Positions 43,544 through 60,310 of a DNA stretch of 64,000 bases are shown in pieces. Source of the stretch: Calliopsis andreniformis (Eukaryota > Arthropoda > Insecta > Hymenoptera > Andrenidae); contig NC_135069.1 of assembly GCF_051401765.1 (NCBI RefSeq), positions 12,192,501-12,256,500 of the forward strand. The letters run 5' to 3'. Under the pieces are notes generated by a model, which worked only from the letters and a program-made list of their open reading frames with translations, was not told the DNA's origin and searched no databases. Positions within the stretch are counted from its first letter, which is position 1. Every line of letters begins with the position of its first letter. Made by a program: the position numbers and the translations under genes.

Positions 43544-45593
43544 ATGAAACATAATAATCATAATAATCATAATAATAACCATAATAAACTTGGAAACAAT
43601 GATAATAGCCATTCTAATAGCCATAATATCCATAATGATCATAATAGCCATAATGTTCTGAATGATAATCATAATAACCACACTATCAACCATAATAATC
43701 ATAGTAATCGTCATTATAAACACAACAATCATAAAAACCGTAGTAATAATCATAAGAATCCTAGCAACAATCATAACAGCTGTAATAATAATAGTAATAG
43801 TTTTACTAACTGTAACATCCATAACATCGTTATAATAAACAGAATTATCATGGAAATAACCTTAATAATCTTTATAATAGCCATAATAATCGTGATAGCC
43901 ATAATCACCAGAATAATCTTAGTGATGATCAAAATATTTGTCAAAATCATACTATGAAACATAATAATCATAATAATCATAATAATAACCATAATAAACT
44001 TGGAAACAATCATAATAACTTTTATAATAGCCATAAAAACCATAATAACCATAATAGCCATAATAATCTGAATGATAATCATAATAACCACACTATCAAC
44101 CATAATAATCATAGTAATCGTCATAATAAACACAACAGTCATAAAAATCGTAGTAATAATCATAATAATCCTAGCAACAATCATAATAGCCGTAATAATC
44201 ATAGTAATAGTTTTACTAACTGTAATAACAATAACATCGTTGTAATAAACAGAATAATCATCGAAATAACCTTAATAATCGTTATTACAACCATAATAAT
44301 CGTAATAGTCATAATCACCAGAATGATCTTTGTGGTGACCATAATATTCGTCATAATCATACTATGAAACATAATCATCATAATAATCATAATAATAACC
44401 ATAATAAACCTGGAAACATTCATAATAACCATTATCATAGCCACAAAAACCATAATAATCATAATAGCCATTATAATCTAAAGGATAATCATAATAACCA
44501 CACTTTCAACCATAATAATCATAGTAATCGTCATAATAACGACAACAATCATAGCAACCGTAATAATAATCATAATAATTCTAGCAACAATCATAATAGC
44601 TGTAATATTCATAGTAATAGTTTTACTAACTGTAACAACCATAACATAGATATAATAAACAGAATTATCATGGAAATAACCTTAATAATCGTTATTATAG
44701 CCACAATAACCGTAATAGTCATAATCACCAGAATGATCTTTGTGGTGACCATAATATGCGTCATAATCATACTATGAAACATAATAATCATAATAATCAT
44801 AATAATAACCATAATATACCTGGAAACATTCATAATAACCATTATCATAGCCACAAAAACCATAATAATCATAATAGCCATAATAATCTGAATGATAATC
44901 ATTCTAACCATATTATCAACCATAATAATCATAGTATTCGTCATAATAACCACAAAAGTCATAAAAATCGTAGTAATAATCATAATAATCCTAGCAGCAA
45001 TCATAATAGCTGTAATAATCATAGTAATAGTTATACTAACTGAAATAATCACAACATCGTAGTAATAAACAGAATTGCCATGGAAATAACCTTAATAACC
45101 GTTATTATAGCCACACTAATCGTAATAGTCTTAATCACCAGAATAATCTTAGTGATGATCATAATATAGGTCATAATCATACTATGAAACATAATAATCA
45201 TAATAATCATAATAATAACCATAATAAGCCCGGAAAAATTCATAATAACCTTTATAATAGCCATAAAAACCATAATAATCATAATAGCCATAATAATCTG
45301 AATGATAATCATAATAAGCATACTATCAACCATAATAATCATTGTATTCGTCATAATAACCACAACAGACATAAAATTCGTAGTAATAATCATAATAATC
45401 CTAGCAGCAATCATAATAGCTGTAATAATCATAGTAATAGTTTTACTAACTGTAACAACCATAACATCGATATAATAAACAGAATTATCATGGAAATAAC
45501 CTTAATAATCGTTATTATAGCCACAATAACCGTAATAGTCATAATCACCAGAATAATCTTTGTGATGACCATAATATTCGTCATAATCATACT
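43544..45593 (+). repeat. Higher-order repeat E-A-B-C-D, separate single copy
   Basis: Monomers 43544, 43954, 44364, 44774 and 45184 carry the E, A, B, C, D markers in order and are followed at 45594 by the same AATGAACCTGG monomer that follows copy 3. A further degraded run (tail of E, then A-B-C-D) occupies about 57605-59550. Confidence 0.8.
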
Positions 45594-48500
45594 ATGAAAC
45601 ATAATAATCATAATAATCATAATGATAACCATAATGAACCTGGAAACATTCATAATAACCATTATCATAGCCATAAAAACCATAATAATCATAATAGCCA
45701 TAATAATCTAAAATATAATCATAATAACCACACTATCAACCATAACAATCGTAGTAATCGTCATAATAACGACAACAATCCTAGCAATCGTAATAATAAT
45801 CATAATAATCATAGCAACAATCATATTAGCAGTAATAATCATAGTAATAGTTATACTAACTGTAATAATCACAACATCGTAATAATAAACAGAATTACCA
45901 TGGAAATAACCTTAGTAATCGTTATTATAGCCATAATAACCGTACTAGTCATAATCACCAGAATAATCTTTGTGATGACCATAATATTCGTCATAATCAT
46001 ACTATGAAACATAATAATCATAATAATCATAATAATAACCATAATAAACCTGGAAACATTCATAATAACCATTATCATAGCCGTAAAAACCATAATAATC
46101 ATAATAGCCATAATAATCTAAAATATAATCATAATAACCACACTATCAACCATAATAATCGTAGTAATCGTCATAATAACGACAGCAATCCTAGCAATCG
46201 TAATAATAATCATAATAATCATAGCAACAATCATAATAGCAGTAATAATCATAGTAATAGTTATACTAACTGTAATAATCACAACATCGTAATAATAAAC
46301 AGAATTACCATGGAAATAACCTTAGTAATCGTTATTATAGCCAAAATAACCGTAATAGTCATAATCACCAGAATAATCTTTGTGATGACCATAATATTCG
46401 TCATAATCATACTATGAAACATAATAATCATAATAAACATAATAATAACAATAATAAACCTGGAAAAATCATAATAACCTTTTTGATAGCCATAAAACCC
46501 ATAATAATCATAATAGCCATAATAATCTGAATGGTAATCATAATAACCATACTATCAACCATAATAACCATAGTAATCGTCATAATAACCACAACAACCA
46601 TAAAAATCGTAGTAATAATCGTAATAATCCTAGCGACAATCAAAATAGCCGTAATAATCATAGTAATAGTTATACTAACTGTAATAATCATAACAACGTA
46701 ATAATAAATAGAATTATCATGGAAATAACCTTAATAATCGTTATTATAGCCATAATAATCGTAATAGTCATAATCACCAGAATAACCTCAGTGATGATCA
46801 TAGTATTCGTCATAATCATACTATGAAACATAATAATCATAATAATCATAATAATAACCATAATAAACTTGGAAACTATCATAATAACCATTGTAATAGC
46901 CATAATAACCATAATGATCATAATAGCCATAATAATCTGAGTGATAATCATAATATCCACACTATCAACCATAATAATCATAGTAATCGTCATTATAAAC
47001 ACAACAATCATAAAAACCGTAGTAATAATCATAATAATCCTAGCAACAATCATAATAGCTGTAATAATCATAGTAATACATTTACTAACTGTAATAACCA
47101 TAACATCGTTATAATAAACAGAATTATCGTGGAAATACCCTTAATAACCGTTATTATAGCCACAATAAACGTAATAGTCATAATCACCAGAATAATCTTT
47201 GTGATGACCATAATATTCGTCATAATCATACTATGAAACATAATAATCATAATAATCATAATAATAACAATAATAAACCTGGAAAAATCATAATAACCAT
47301 TTTGATAGCCATAAAAACCATAATGGTCATAATAGCCATAACAATCTGAATGATAATCATAATAACCACACTATCAACCATAATAATCATAGTAATCGTC
47401 ATTATAAGCACAACAGTCATAAAAACCGTAGTAATAATCATAAGAATCCTAGCAACAATCATTACAGCCGTAATAATCATAGTAATAGTTATACTAACTG
47501 TAATAATCATAACACCGTAATAATAAACAGAATTATCATGGAAATAACCTTAATAATCGTTATTATAGCTATAATTATCGTAATAGTCATAAGCAACAGA
47601 CTAATCTTAGTGATGATCATAATATACGTCATAATCAAACTATGAAACATAATAATCATAATAATCATAGTAATAACCATATTAAACCTGGAAACAATCA
47701 TAATAACCATTATAGTAGCCATAAAACCTATAATAACCGTAATAGACATAATAATCTGAATGATAATCATAATAACCATACTATCAACCATAGTAACCAT
47801 AGTAATCGTCATTATAACTACAACAATCATAAAAATCGTAGTAATAATCATAATCATCGTAGCGACAATCATAATAGCTGTAATAGTCATAGTAATAGTT
47901 ATACTAACTGTAATAATCATAACATCGTAACAATAACCAGAATTGCCATGGAAATAACCTTAATAATCGTTATTATAGCCACAATAATCGTAGTAGTCAT
48001 AATCACCAGAATAACCTTAGTGATGATCATAGTATTCGTCATAATCATACTATGAAACATAATAATCATAATAATCATAATAATAACCATAATAAACCTG
48101 GAAACATTCATAATAACCATTATCATAGCCATAAAAAACATAATAATCATAATAGCCATAATAATCTAAAATATAATCATAATAACCACACTATCAACCA
48201 TGATAATCGTAGTAATCGTCATAACAACGACAACAATCCTAGCAATCGTAATAATAATCATAATAATCATAGCAACAATCATAATAGCAGTAATAATCAT
48301 AGTAATAGTTATACTAACTGTAATAATCACAACATCGTAATAATAAACAGAATTACCATGGAAATAACCTTAATAATCGTTATTATAGCCACAATAATCG
48401 TAATAGCCATAATCACCAGAATAATCTTAGTGATGATCATAATATACGTCATTGTCATACTATGAAACATAATAACCATAATAATCGTAGTAATAACCAT

Positions 48501-50920
48501 ATTAAACCTGTAAACAATCATAATAACCATTATAATAGCCATAAAACCTATAATAACCATAATAGCCATAATAGTCTGAATGATAACCATAATAACCATA
48601 CTATCAACCATAATAACCATAGTAATCGTCATAATAACCACAACAATCATAAACATCGTAGTAATAATCATAATAATCGTAGCGACAATCATAATATCTG
48701 TAATAATCATAGTAATAGTTATACTAACTGTAATAGTCACAACATCGTAATAATAAACAGAATTGCCATGGAAATAACCTTAATAATCGTTATTATAGCT
48801 ATAATTATCGTAATGGTCATAATCAACAGACTAAACTTAGTGATGATCATAATATACGTTATAATTATACTATGAAACATAATAATCATAATAATCATAG
48901 TAATAACCATATTAAACCTGGAAACAATCATAATAACCATTATAGTAGCCATAAAACCTATAAAAACCATAATAGTCATAATAATCTGAATGATAATCAT
49001 AATAACCATACTATCAACCATAATAACCGTAGTAATCGTTATAATAACCACAACAATCATAAAAATTGTAGTAATAATCATAATAATCGTAGCGACAACC
49101 ATAATAGCTGTAATAATCATTGTAATAGTTATACTAACTGTAATAATCATAACACCGTAATAATAAACAGAATTATCATGGAAATAACCTTAATAATCGT
49201 TATTATAGCTATAATTATCGTAATAGTCATAATCAACATTCTAATCTTAGTGATGATCATAATATTCGTCATAATCATACTATGAAATATAATAATCATA
49301 ATAATCATAATAATAACCATAATAAACCTGGAACCATTCATAATAACCATTATGATAGCCACAAAAACCATAATAATCATAATAGCCATAATAATCTAAA
49401 GGATAATCATAATAACCACACTTTCAACTATAATAATCATAGTAATCGTCATAATAATGACAACAATCATAGCAACCGTAATAATAATCATAATAATTCT
49501 AGCAACAATCATAATAGCTGTAATATTCATAGTAATAGTTTTACTAACTGTAACAACCATAACATCGATATAATAAACAGAATTATCATGGAAATAACCT
49601 TAATAATCTTTATAATAGCCATAATAATCGTGATGGCCATAATCACCAGAATAATCTTAGTGATGATCAAAATATTTGTCAAAATCATACTATGAAACAT
49701 AATAATCATAATAATCATAATAATAACCATAATAAACTTGGAAACAATGATAATAGCCATTCTAATAGCCATAATATCCATAATGATCATAATAGCCATA
49801 ATGTTCTGAATGATAATCATAATAACCACACTATCAACCATAATAATCATAGTAATCGTCATTATAAACACAACAATCATAAAAACCGTAGTAATAATCA
49901 TAAGAATCCTAGCAACAATCATAACAGCTGTAATAATAATAGTAATAGTTTTACTAACTGTAACATCCATAACATCGTTATAATAAACAGAATTATCATG
50001 GAAATAACCTTAATAATCTTTATAATAGCCATAATAATCGTGATAGCCATAATCACCAGAATAATCTTAGTGATGATCAAAATATTTGTCAAAATCATAC
50101 TATGAAACATAATAATCATAATAATCATAATAATAACCATAATAAACTTGGAAACAATCATAATAACTTTTATAATAGCCATAAAAACCATAATAACCAT
50201 AATAGCCATAATAATCTGAATGATAATCATAATAACCACACTATCAACCATAATAATCATAGTAATCGTCATTATAAACACAACAATCATAAAAACCGTA
50301 GTAATAATCATAATAATCCTAGCAACAATCATAATAGCTGTAATAATCATAGTAATAGATTTACTAACTGTAATAACCATAACATCGTTATAATAAACAG
50401 AATTATCGTGGAAATACCCTTAATAACCGTAATTATAGCCACAATAAACGTAATAGTCATAATCACCAGAATAATCTTTGTGATGACCATAATATTCGTC
50501 ATAATCATACTATGAAACATAATAATCATAATAATCATAATAATAACAATAATAAACCTGGAAAAATCATAATAACCATTTTGATAGCCATAAAAACCAT
50601 AATGGTCATAATAGCCATAACAATCTGAATGATAATCATAATAACCACACTATCAACCATAATAATCATAGTAATCGTCATTATAAGCACAACAGTCATA
50701 AAAACCGTAGTAATAATCATAAGAATCCTAGCAACAATCATTACAGGCGTAATAATCATAGTAATAGTTATACTAACTGTAATAATCATAACACCGTAAT
50801 AATAAACAGAATTATCATGGAAATAACCTTAATAATCGTTATTATAGCTATAATTATCGTAATAGTCATAAGCAACAGACTAATCTTAGTGATGATCATA
50901 ATATACGTCATAATCAAACT

Positions 50921-53900
50921 ATGAAACATAATAATCATAATAATCATAGTAATAACCATATTAAACCTGGAAACAATCATAATAACCATTATAGTAGCCA
51001 TAAAACCTATAAAAACCATAATAGTCATAATAATCTGAATGATAATCATAATAACCATACTATCAACCATAATAACCGTAGTAATCGTTATAATAACCAC
51101 AACAATCATAAAAATTGTAGTAATAATCATAATAATCGTAGCGACAACCATAATAGCTGTAATAATCATTGTAATAGTTATACTAACTGTAATAATCATA
51201 ACACCGTAATAATAAACAGAATTATCATGGAAATAACCTTAATAATCGTTATTATAGCTATAATTATCGTAATAGTCATAATCAACAGACTAATCTTAGT
51301 GATGATCATAATATACGTCACAATCATACTATGAAACATAATAATCATAATAATCATAGTAATAACCATATTAAACCTGGAAACAATCATAATAACCATT
51401 ATAATAGCCATAAAAGCTATAATAACCATAATAGCCATAATAATCTGAATGATAATCATAATAACCATACTATCAACCATAATAACCATAGTAATCGTCA
51501 TAATAACCACAACAATCATAAACATCGTAGTAATAATCATAATAATCGTAGCGACAATCATAATAGCTGTAATAATCATAGTAATAGTTATACTAACTGT
51601 AATAATCACGACATCGTAATAATAAACAGAATTGCCATGGAAATAACCTTAATAACCGTTATTATAGCCACACTAATCGTAATAGTCTTAATCACCAGAA
51701 TAATCTTAGTGATGATCATAATATACGTCATAATAATACTATGAAACATAATAATCATAATAATCATAATAATATCCATAATAAGCCCGGAAACATTCAT
51801 AATAACCTTTATAATAGCCATAAAAACCATAATAATCATAATAGCCATAATAATCTGAATGATAATCATAATAAGCATACTATCAACCATAATAATCATT
51901 GTAATCGTCATAATAACCACAACAGACATAAAAATCGTAGTAATAATCATAATAATCCTAGCAGCAATCATAATAGCTGTAATAATCATATTAATAGTTT
52001 TACTAACTGTAACAACCATAACATCGTTATAATAAACAGAATTATCATGGAAATAACCTTAATAATATTTATAATAGCCATAATAATCGTGATAGCCATA
52101 ATCACCAGAATAATCTTAGTGATGATCAACATATTTGTCAAAATCATACTATGAAACATAATAATCATAATAATCATAATAATAACCATAATAAACTTGG
52201 AAACATTCATAATAACCTTTATAATAGCCATAAAAGCCATAATAATCATAATAGCCATAATAATCCGAATGATAATCATTATAACCATTACTATCAACCA
52301 TAATAATCATAGTATTCGTCATAATAACCACAACAGTCATAAAAATCGTAGTAATAATCATAATAATCCTAGTAGCAATCATAATAGCTGTAATAATCAT
52401 AGTAATAGTTTTACTAACTGTAACAACAATAACATCGTTACAATAAACAGAAGTATCATGGAAATAAACTTAATAATCTTTATAATAGCCATAATACCGG
52501 TGATAGCCATAATCACCAGAATAATCTTAGTGATGATCATAATATTCGTCAAAATCATACTATGAAACATAATAATCATAATAATCATAATAATAACCAT
52601 AATAAACATGGAAACAATCATAATAACCGTTGTAATAGCTATAATAACCATAAAGATCATAATAGCCATAATATTCTGTATGATAATCATAATAACCACA
52701 CTATCAACAATAATAATCATAGTAATCGTCATTATAAACACAACAATCATATAAACCGTAGTAATAATCACAATAATCCTAGCAACTATCATAATAGCCG
52801 TAATAATCATAGTAATAGTTGTACTAACTGTAATGATCATAACAACGTAATAATAAACAGAATTATCATGAAAATAACCTTAATAATCGTTATTATAGAC
52901 ATAATAACCGTAATAGACATAATCACCAGAATAACCATAGTGATGATCATAATATTCGTCATAATCATACTATGAAACATAATAATCGTGATAACCATAA
53001 TAATAACAATAATAAACCTGGAAACAATCATAATAACCATTATAATAGACATAAAAACCATAATAATCATAATAGCCATAATAATCTGAATGATAATCAT
53101 TCTAACCATACTATCAACCATAATAATCATAGTATTCGTCATAATAACCACAAAAGTCATAAAAATCGTAGTAATAATCATAATAATCCTAGCAGCAATC
53201 ATAATAGCTGTAATAATCATAGTAATAGTTATACTAACTGTAATAATCACAACATCGTAGTAATAAACAGAATTGCCATGGAAATAACCTTAATAACCGT
53301 TATTATAGCCACACTAATCGTAATAGTCTTAATCACCAGAATAATCTTAGTGATGATCATAATATAGGTCATAATCATACTATGAAACATAATAATCATA
53401 ATAATCATAATCATAACCATAATAAGTCCGGAAAAATTCATAATAACCTTTATAATAGCCATAAAAACCATAATAATCATAATAGCCATAATAATCTGAA
53501 TGATAATCATAATAAGCATACTATGAACCATAATAATCATTGTATTCATCATAATAACCACAACAGACATAAAAATCGTAGTAATAATCATAATAATCCT
53601 AGGAGCAATCATAATAGCTGTAATAATCATAGTAATAGTTTTACTAACTGTAACAACCATAACATCGTTATAATAAACAGAATTATCATGGAAATAACCT
53701 TAATAATCGTTATTATAGCTATAATTATCGTAATAAGCATAATCACCATAATAATCCTAGTGATGATCATAATATTCGTCATAATCATACTATGAAACAT
53801 AATAATCATAATAATCATAATAATAACCATAATAAACCTGGAACCATTCATAATAACCATTATGATAGCCACAAAAACCATAATAATCATAATAGCCATA

Positions 53901-54067
53901 ATAATCTAAAGGATAATCATAATAACCACACTTTCAACTATAATAATCATAGTAATCGTCATAATAATGACAACAATCATAGCAACCGTAATAATAATCA
54001 CAATAATTCTAGCAACAATCATAATAGCTGTAATATTCATAGTAATAGTTTTACTAACTGTAACAAC
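50921..54067 (+). repeat. Block repeated from 39444-42590 (offset 11,477), copy 2
   Basis: Private changes include AGAAGTATC near 52450 (for AGAATTATC) and CAACAATAATAATC near 52705. The part from 52151 is in turn copied at 61189-63105 (+9,038), which shares the AGAAGTATC change. That places the 61-kb copy downstream of this one in descent. Confidence 0.75.
53382..54067 (+). repeat. Block P-Q (R absent), copy 5
   Basis: P and Q types. Q here begins ATGAAACAT, not ATGAAATAT. The block switches to another monomer type near 54067. Confidence 0.7.
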
Positions 54068-55841
54068 CATAACATCGTTATAATAAACAGAATTATCATG
54101 GAAATAACCTTAATAATCTTTATAATAGCCATAATAATCGTGATAGCCATAATCACCAGAATAATCTTAGTGATGATCAAAATATTTGTCAAAATCGTAC
54201 TATGAAACATAATAATCATAATAATCATAATAATAACCATAATAAACTTGGAAACAATCATAATAACCTTTATAATAGCCATAAAAACCATAATGATCAT
54301 AATAGCCATAATATTCTGAATGATAATCATAATAACCACACTATCAACCATAATAATCATAGTATTCGTCATAATAACCACAACAGTCATAAAAATCGTC
54401 GTAATGATCATAATAATCCTAGCAGGAATCATAATAGCTGTAATAATCATAGTAATAGTTTTACTAACTGTAACAACCATAACATCGTTATTATAAACAG
54501 AATTATCATGGAAATAACCTTAATAATCTTTATAATAGCCATAATAATCGTGATAGCCATAATCACCAGAATAATCTTAGTGATGACCATAATATTCGTC
54601 CAAATCATACTATGAAACATAATAATCATAATAATCATAGTAATAACCATATTAAACCTGGAAACAATCATAATAACCATTATAGTAGCCATAAAACCTA
54701 TAATAACCATAATAGTTATAATAATTTGAATGATAATCATAATAACCATACTATCAACCATAATAACCGTAGTAATCGTCATTATAAACACAACAATCAT
54801 AAAAACCGTAGTAATAATCATAAGAATCCTAGCAACAATCATAACAGCCGTAATAATCATAGTAACAGTTATACTGACTGTAATAATCACAACAACGTAA
54901 TAATAAACAGAATTACCATGGAAATAACCTTAGTAATCGTTATTATAGCCATAATAACCGTAATAGTCATAATCCCCAGAATAATCTTAGTGATGATCAT
55001 AATATAGGTCATAATCATACTATGAAACATAATAATCATAATAATCATAATAATAACCATAATAAGCCCGGAAAAATTCATAATAACCTTTATAATAGCC
55101 ATAAAAACCATAATAATCATAATAGCCATAATAATCTGAATGATAATCATAATAACCACACTATCAACCATAATAATCATAGTAATCGTCATTATAAGCA
55201 CAACAGTCATAAAAACCGTAGTAATAATCATAAGAATCCTAGCAACAATCATTACAGCCGTAATAATCATAGTAATAGTTATACTAACTGTAATAATCAT
55301 AACACCGTAATAATAAACAGAATTATCATGGAAATAACCTTAATAATCGTTATTATAGCTATAATTATCGTAATAGTCATAAGCAACAGACTAATCTTAG
55401 TGATGATCATAATATACGTCATAATCAAACTATGAAACATAATAATCATAATAATCATAGTAATAACCATATTAAACCTGGAAACAATCATAATAACCAT
55501 TATAGTAGCCATAAAACCTATAATAACCGTAATAGACATAATAATCTGAATGATAATCATAATAACCATACTATCAACCATAGTAACCATAGTAATCGTC
55601 ATAATAACTACAACAATCATAAAAATCGTAGTAATAATCATAATAATCGTAAAGACAGTCATAATAGCTGTAATAGTCATAGTAATAGTTATACTAACTG
55701 TAATAATCATAACATCGTAACAATAACCAGAATTGCCATGGAAATAACCTTAATAATCGTTATTATAGCCACAATAATCGTAGTAGTCATAATCACCAGA
55801 ATAACCTTAGTGATGATCATAGTATTCGTCATAATCATACT

Positions 55842-56269
55842 ATGAAACATAATAATCATAATAATCATAATAATAACCATAATAAACCTGGAAACATTCA
55901 TAATAACCATTATCATAGCCACAAAAAACATAATAATCATAATAGCCATAATAATCTAAAATATAATCATAATAACCACACTATCAACCATGATAATCGT
56001 AGTAATCGTCATAACAACGACAACAATCCTAGCAATCGTAATAATAATCATAATAATCATAGCAACAATCATAATAGCAGTAATAATCATAGTAATAGTT
56101 ATACTAACTGTAATAATCACAACATCGTAATAATAAACAGAATTACCATGGAAATAACCTTAGTAATCGTTAATAATAACGATTATCGCTATAAAGCCAT
56201 AATAACCGTAATAGTCATAATCACCAGAATAATCTTTGTGATGACCATAATATTCGTCATAATCATACT
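55842..56269 (+). repeat. 428-bp monomer in the core (ATCGC form)
   Basis: Stem 1 at 56164-56172/56177-56185, second stem mismatched. The neighbouring monomers (55432, 56270, 56680) also resemble those around 27520, so it moved as part of a multi-monomer block. Confidence 0.8.
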
Positions 56270-59200
56270 ATGAAACATAATAATCATAATAATCATAATA
56301 ATAACCATAATAAACCTGGAAACATTCATAATAACCATTATCATAGCCATAAAAAACATAATAATCATAATAGCCATAATAATCTAAAATATAATCATAA
56401 TAACCACACTATCAACCATGATAATCGTAGTAATCGTCATAACAACGACAACAATCCTAGCAATCGTAATAATAATCATAATAATCATAGCAACAATCAT
56501 AATAGCAGTAATAATCATAGTAATAGTTATACTAACTGTAATAATCACAACATCGTAATAATAAACAGAATTACCATGGAAATAACCTTAATAATCGTTA
56601 TTATAGCCACAATAATCGTAATAGCCATAATCACCAGAATAATCTTAGTGATGATCATAATATACGTCATTGTCATACTATGAAACATAATAACCATAAT
56701 AATCGTAGTAATAACCATATTAAACCTGTAAACAATCATAATAACCATTATAATAGCCATAAAACCTATAATAACCATAATAGCCATAATAGTCTGAATG
56801 ATAACCATAATAACCATACTATCAACCATAATAACCATAGTAATCGTCATAATAACCACAACAATCATAAACATCGTAGTAATAATCATAATAATCGTAG
56901 CGACAATCATAATATCTGTAATAATCATAGTAATAGTTATACTAACTGTAATAATCACAACATCGTAATAATAAACAGAATTGCCATGGAAATAACCTTA
57001 ATAATCGTTATTATAGCTATAATTATCGTAATAGTCATAATCAACAGACTAATCTTAGTGATGATCATAATATACGTCATAATCATACTATGAAACATAA
57101 TAATCATAATAATCATAGTAATAACCATATTAAACCTGGCAACAATCATAATAACCATTATAATAGCCATAAAAGCTATAATAACCATAATAGCCATAAT
57201 AATCTGAATGATAATCATAATAACCATACTATCAACCATAATAACCATAGTAATCGTCATAATAACCACAACAATCATAAACATCGTAGTAATAATCATA
57301 ATAATCGTAGCGACAATCATAATAGCTGTAATAATCATAGTAATAGTTATACTAACTGTAATAATCACGACATCGTAATAATAAACAGAATTGCCATGGA
57401 AATAACCTTAATAACCGTTATTATAGCCACACTAATCGTAATAGTCTTAATCACCAGAATAATCTTAGTGATGATCATAATATACGTCATAATCATACTA
57501 TGAAACATAATAATCATAATAATCATAATAATATCCATAATAAGCCCGGAAACATTCATAATAACCTTTATAATAGCCATAAAAACCATAATAATCATAA
57601 TAGCCATAATGTTCTGAATGATAATCATAATAACCACACTATCAACCATAATAATCATAGTAATCGTCATTATAAACACAACAATCATAAAAACCGTAGT
57701 AATAATCATAAGAATCCTAGCAACAATCATAACAGCTGTAATAATAATAGTAATAGTTTTACTAACTGTAACATCCATAACATCGTTATAATAAACAGAA
57801 TTATCATGGAAATAACCTTAATAATCTTTATAATAGCCATAATAATCGTGATAGCCATAATCACCAGAATAATCTTAGTGATGATCAAAATATTTGTCAA
57901 AATCATACTATGAAACATAATAATCATAATAATCATAATAATAACCATAATAAACTTGGAAACAATCATAATAACTTTTATAATAGCCATAAAAACCATA
58001 ATAACCATAATAGCCATAATAATCTGAATGATAATCATAATAACCACACTATCAACCATAATAATCATAGTAATCGTCATAATAAACACAACAGTCATAA
58101 AAATCGTAGTAATAATCATAATAATCCTAGCAACAATCATAATAGCCGTAATAATCATAGTAATAGTTTTACTAACTGTAATAACAATAACATCGTTGTA
58201 ATAAACAGAATAATCATCGAAATAACCTTAATAATCGTTATTACAACCATAATAATCGTAATAGTCATAATCACCAGAATGATCTTTGTGGTGACCATAA
58301 TATTCGTCATAATCATACTATGAAACATAATCATCATAATAATCATAATAATAACCATAATAAACCTGGAAACATTCATAATAACCATTATCATAGCCAC
58401 AAAAACCATAATAATCATAATAGCCATTATAATCTAAAGGATAATCATAATAACCACACTTTCAACCATAATAATCATAGTAATCGTCATAATAACGACA
58501 ACAATCATAGCAACCGTAATAATAATCATAATAATTCTAGCAACAATCATAATAGCTGTAATATTCATAGTAATAGTTTTACTAACTGTAACAACCATAA
58601 CATAGATATAATAAACAGAATTATCATGGAAATAACCTTAATAATCGTTATTATAGCCACAATAACCGTAATAGTCATAATCACCAGAATGATCTTTGTG
58701 GTGACCATAATATGCGTCATAATCATACTATGAAACATAATAATCATAATAATCATAATAATAACCATAATATACCTGGAAACATTCATAATAACCATTA
58801 TCATAGCCACAAAAACCATAATAATCATAATAGCCATAATAATCTGAATGATAATCATTCTAACCATATTATCAACCATAATAATCATAGTATTCGTCAT
58901 AATAACCACAAAAGTCATAAAAATCGTAGTAATAATAATAATAATCCTAGCAGCAATCATAATAGCTGTAATAATCATAGTAATAGTTATACTAACTGTA
59001 ATAATCACAACATCGTAGTAATAAACAGAATTGCCATGGAAATAACCTTACTAACCGTTATTATAGCCACACTAATCGTAATAGTCTTAATCACCAGAAT
59101 AATCTTAGTGATGATCATAATATAGGTCATAATCATACTATGAAACATAATAATCATAATAATCATAATAATAACCATAATAAGCCCGGAAAAATTCATA

Positions 59201-59389
59201 ATAACCTTTATAATAGCCATAAAAACCATAATAATCATAATAGCCATAATAATCTGAATGATAATCATAATAAGCATACTATCAACCATAATAATCATTG
59301 TATTCGTCATAATAACCACAACAGACATAAAAATCGTAGTAATAATCATAATAATCCTAGCAGCAATCATAATAGCTGTAATAATCATA

Positions 59390-60310
59390 GTAATAGTTTT
59401 ACTAACTGTAACAACCATAACATCGATATAATAAACAGAATTATCATGGAAATAACCTTAATAATCTTTATAATAGCCATAATAATCGTGATAGCCATAA
59501 TCACCAGAATAATCTTAGTGATGATCAAAATATTTGTCAAAATCATACTATGAAACATAATAATCATAATAATCATAATAATAACCATAATAAACTTGGA
59601 AACAATCATAATAACTTTTATAATAGCCATAAAAACCATAATAACCATAATAGCCATAATAATCTGAATGATAATCATAGTAACCATACTATCAAAAATA
59701 ATAATCATAGTATTCGTCATAATAACCACAACAGTCATAAAAATCGTAGTAATAATCATAATAATCCTAGCAGCAATCATAATAGCTGTAATAATTATAG
59801 TAATAGTTTTACTAACTGTAACAACCATAACATCGTTATAATAAACAGAATTATCATGGAAATAACCTTAATAATCGTTATTATAGCTATAATTATCGTA
59901 ATAAGCATAATCACCATAATAATCCTAGTGATGATCATAATATTCGTCATAATCATACTATGAAACGTAATAATCATAATAAACATAATAATAACAATAA
60001 TAGCCCTCGAAAAATCATAAAAAGCATTTTGATAGCCATAAAAACCATAATAACCATAATAGCCATAATAATCCAAATGATAATCATAATAACCACACTA
60101 TCAACCATAATAATCATAGTAATCGTCATTATAAACACAACAATCATAACAACAGTAGTAATAATCATAAGAATCCTAGCAACAATCATAACAGCTGTAA
60201 TAATCCTAGTAATAGTTATACTAACTGTAATAATCATAACACCGTAATAATAAACAGAATTATCATGTAAATAACCTTAATAATCGTTATTATAGCTATA
60301 ATTATCGTAA
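59390..60310 (+). repeat. Segment repeated at 63080-64000 (offset 3,690, nine monomers), copy 1
   Basis: Monomers 59550 and 59960 carry the rare ATCAAAAATAATAATC (about 59693-59708) and R-type CCCTCGAAAAATC. The same pair returns at 63240 and 63650. Confidence 0.7.
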
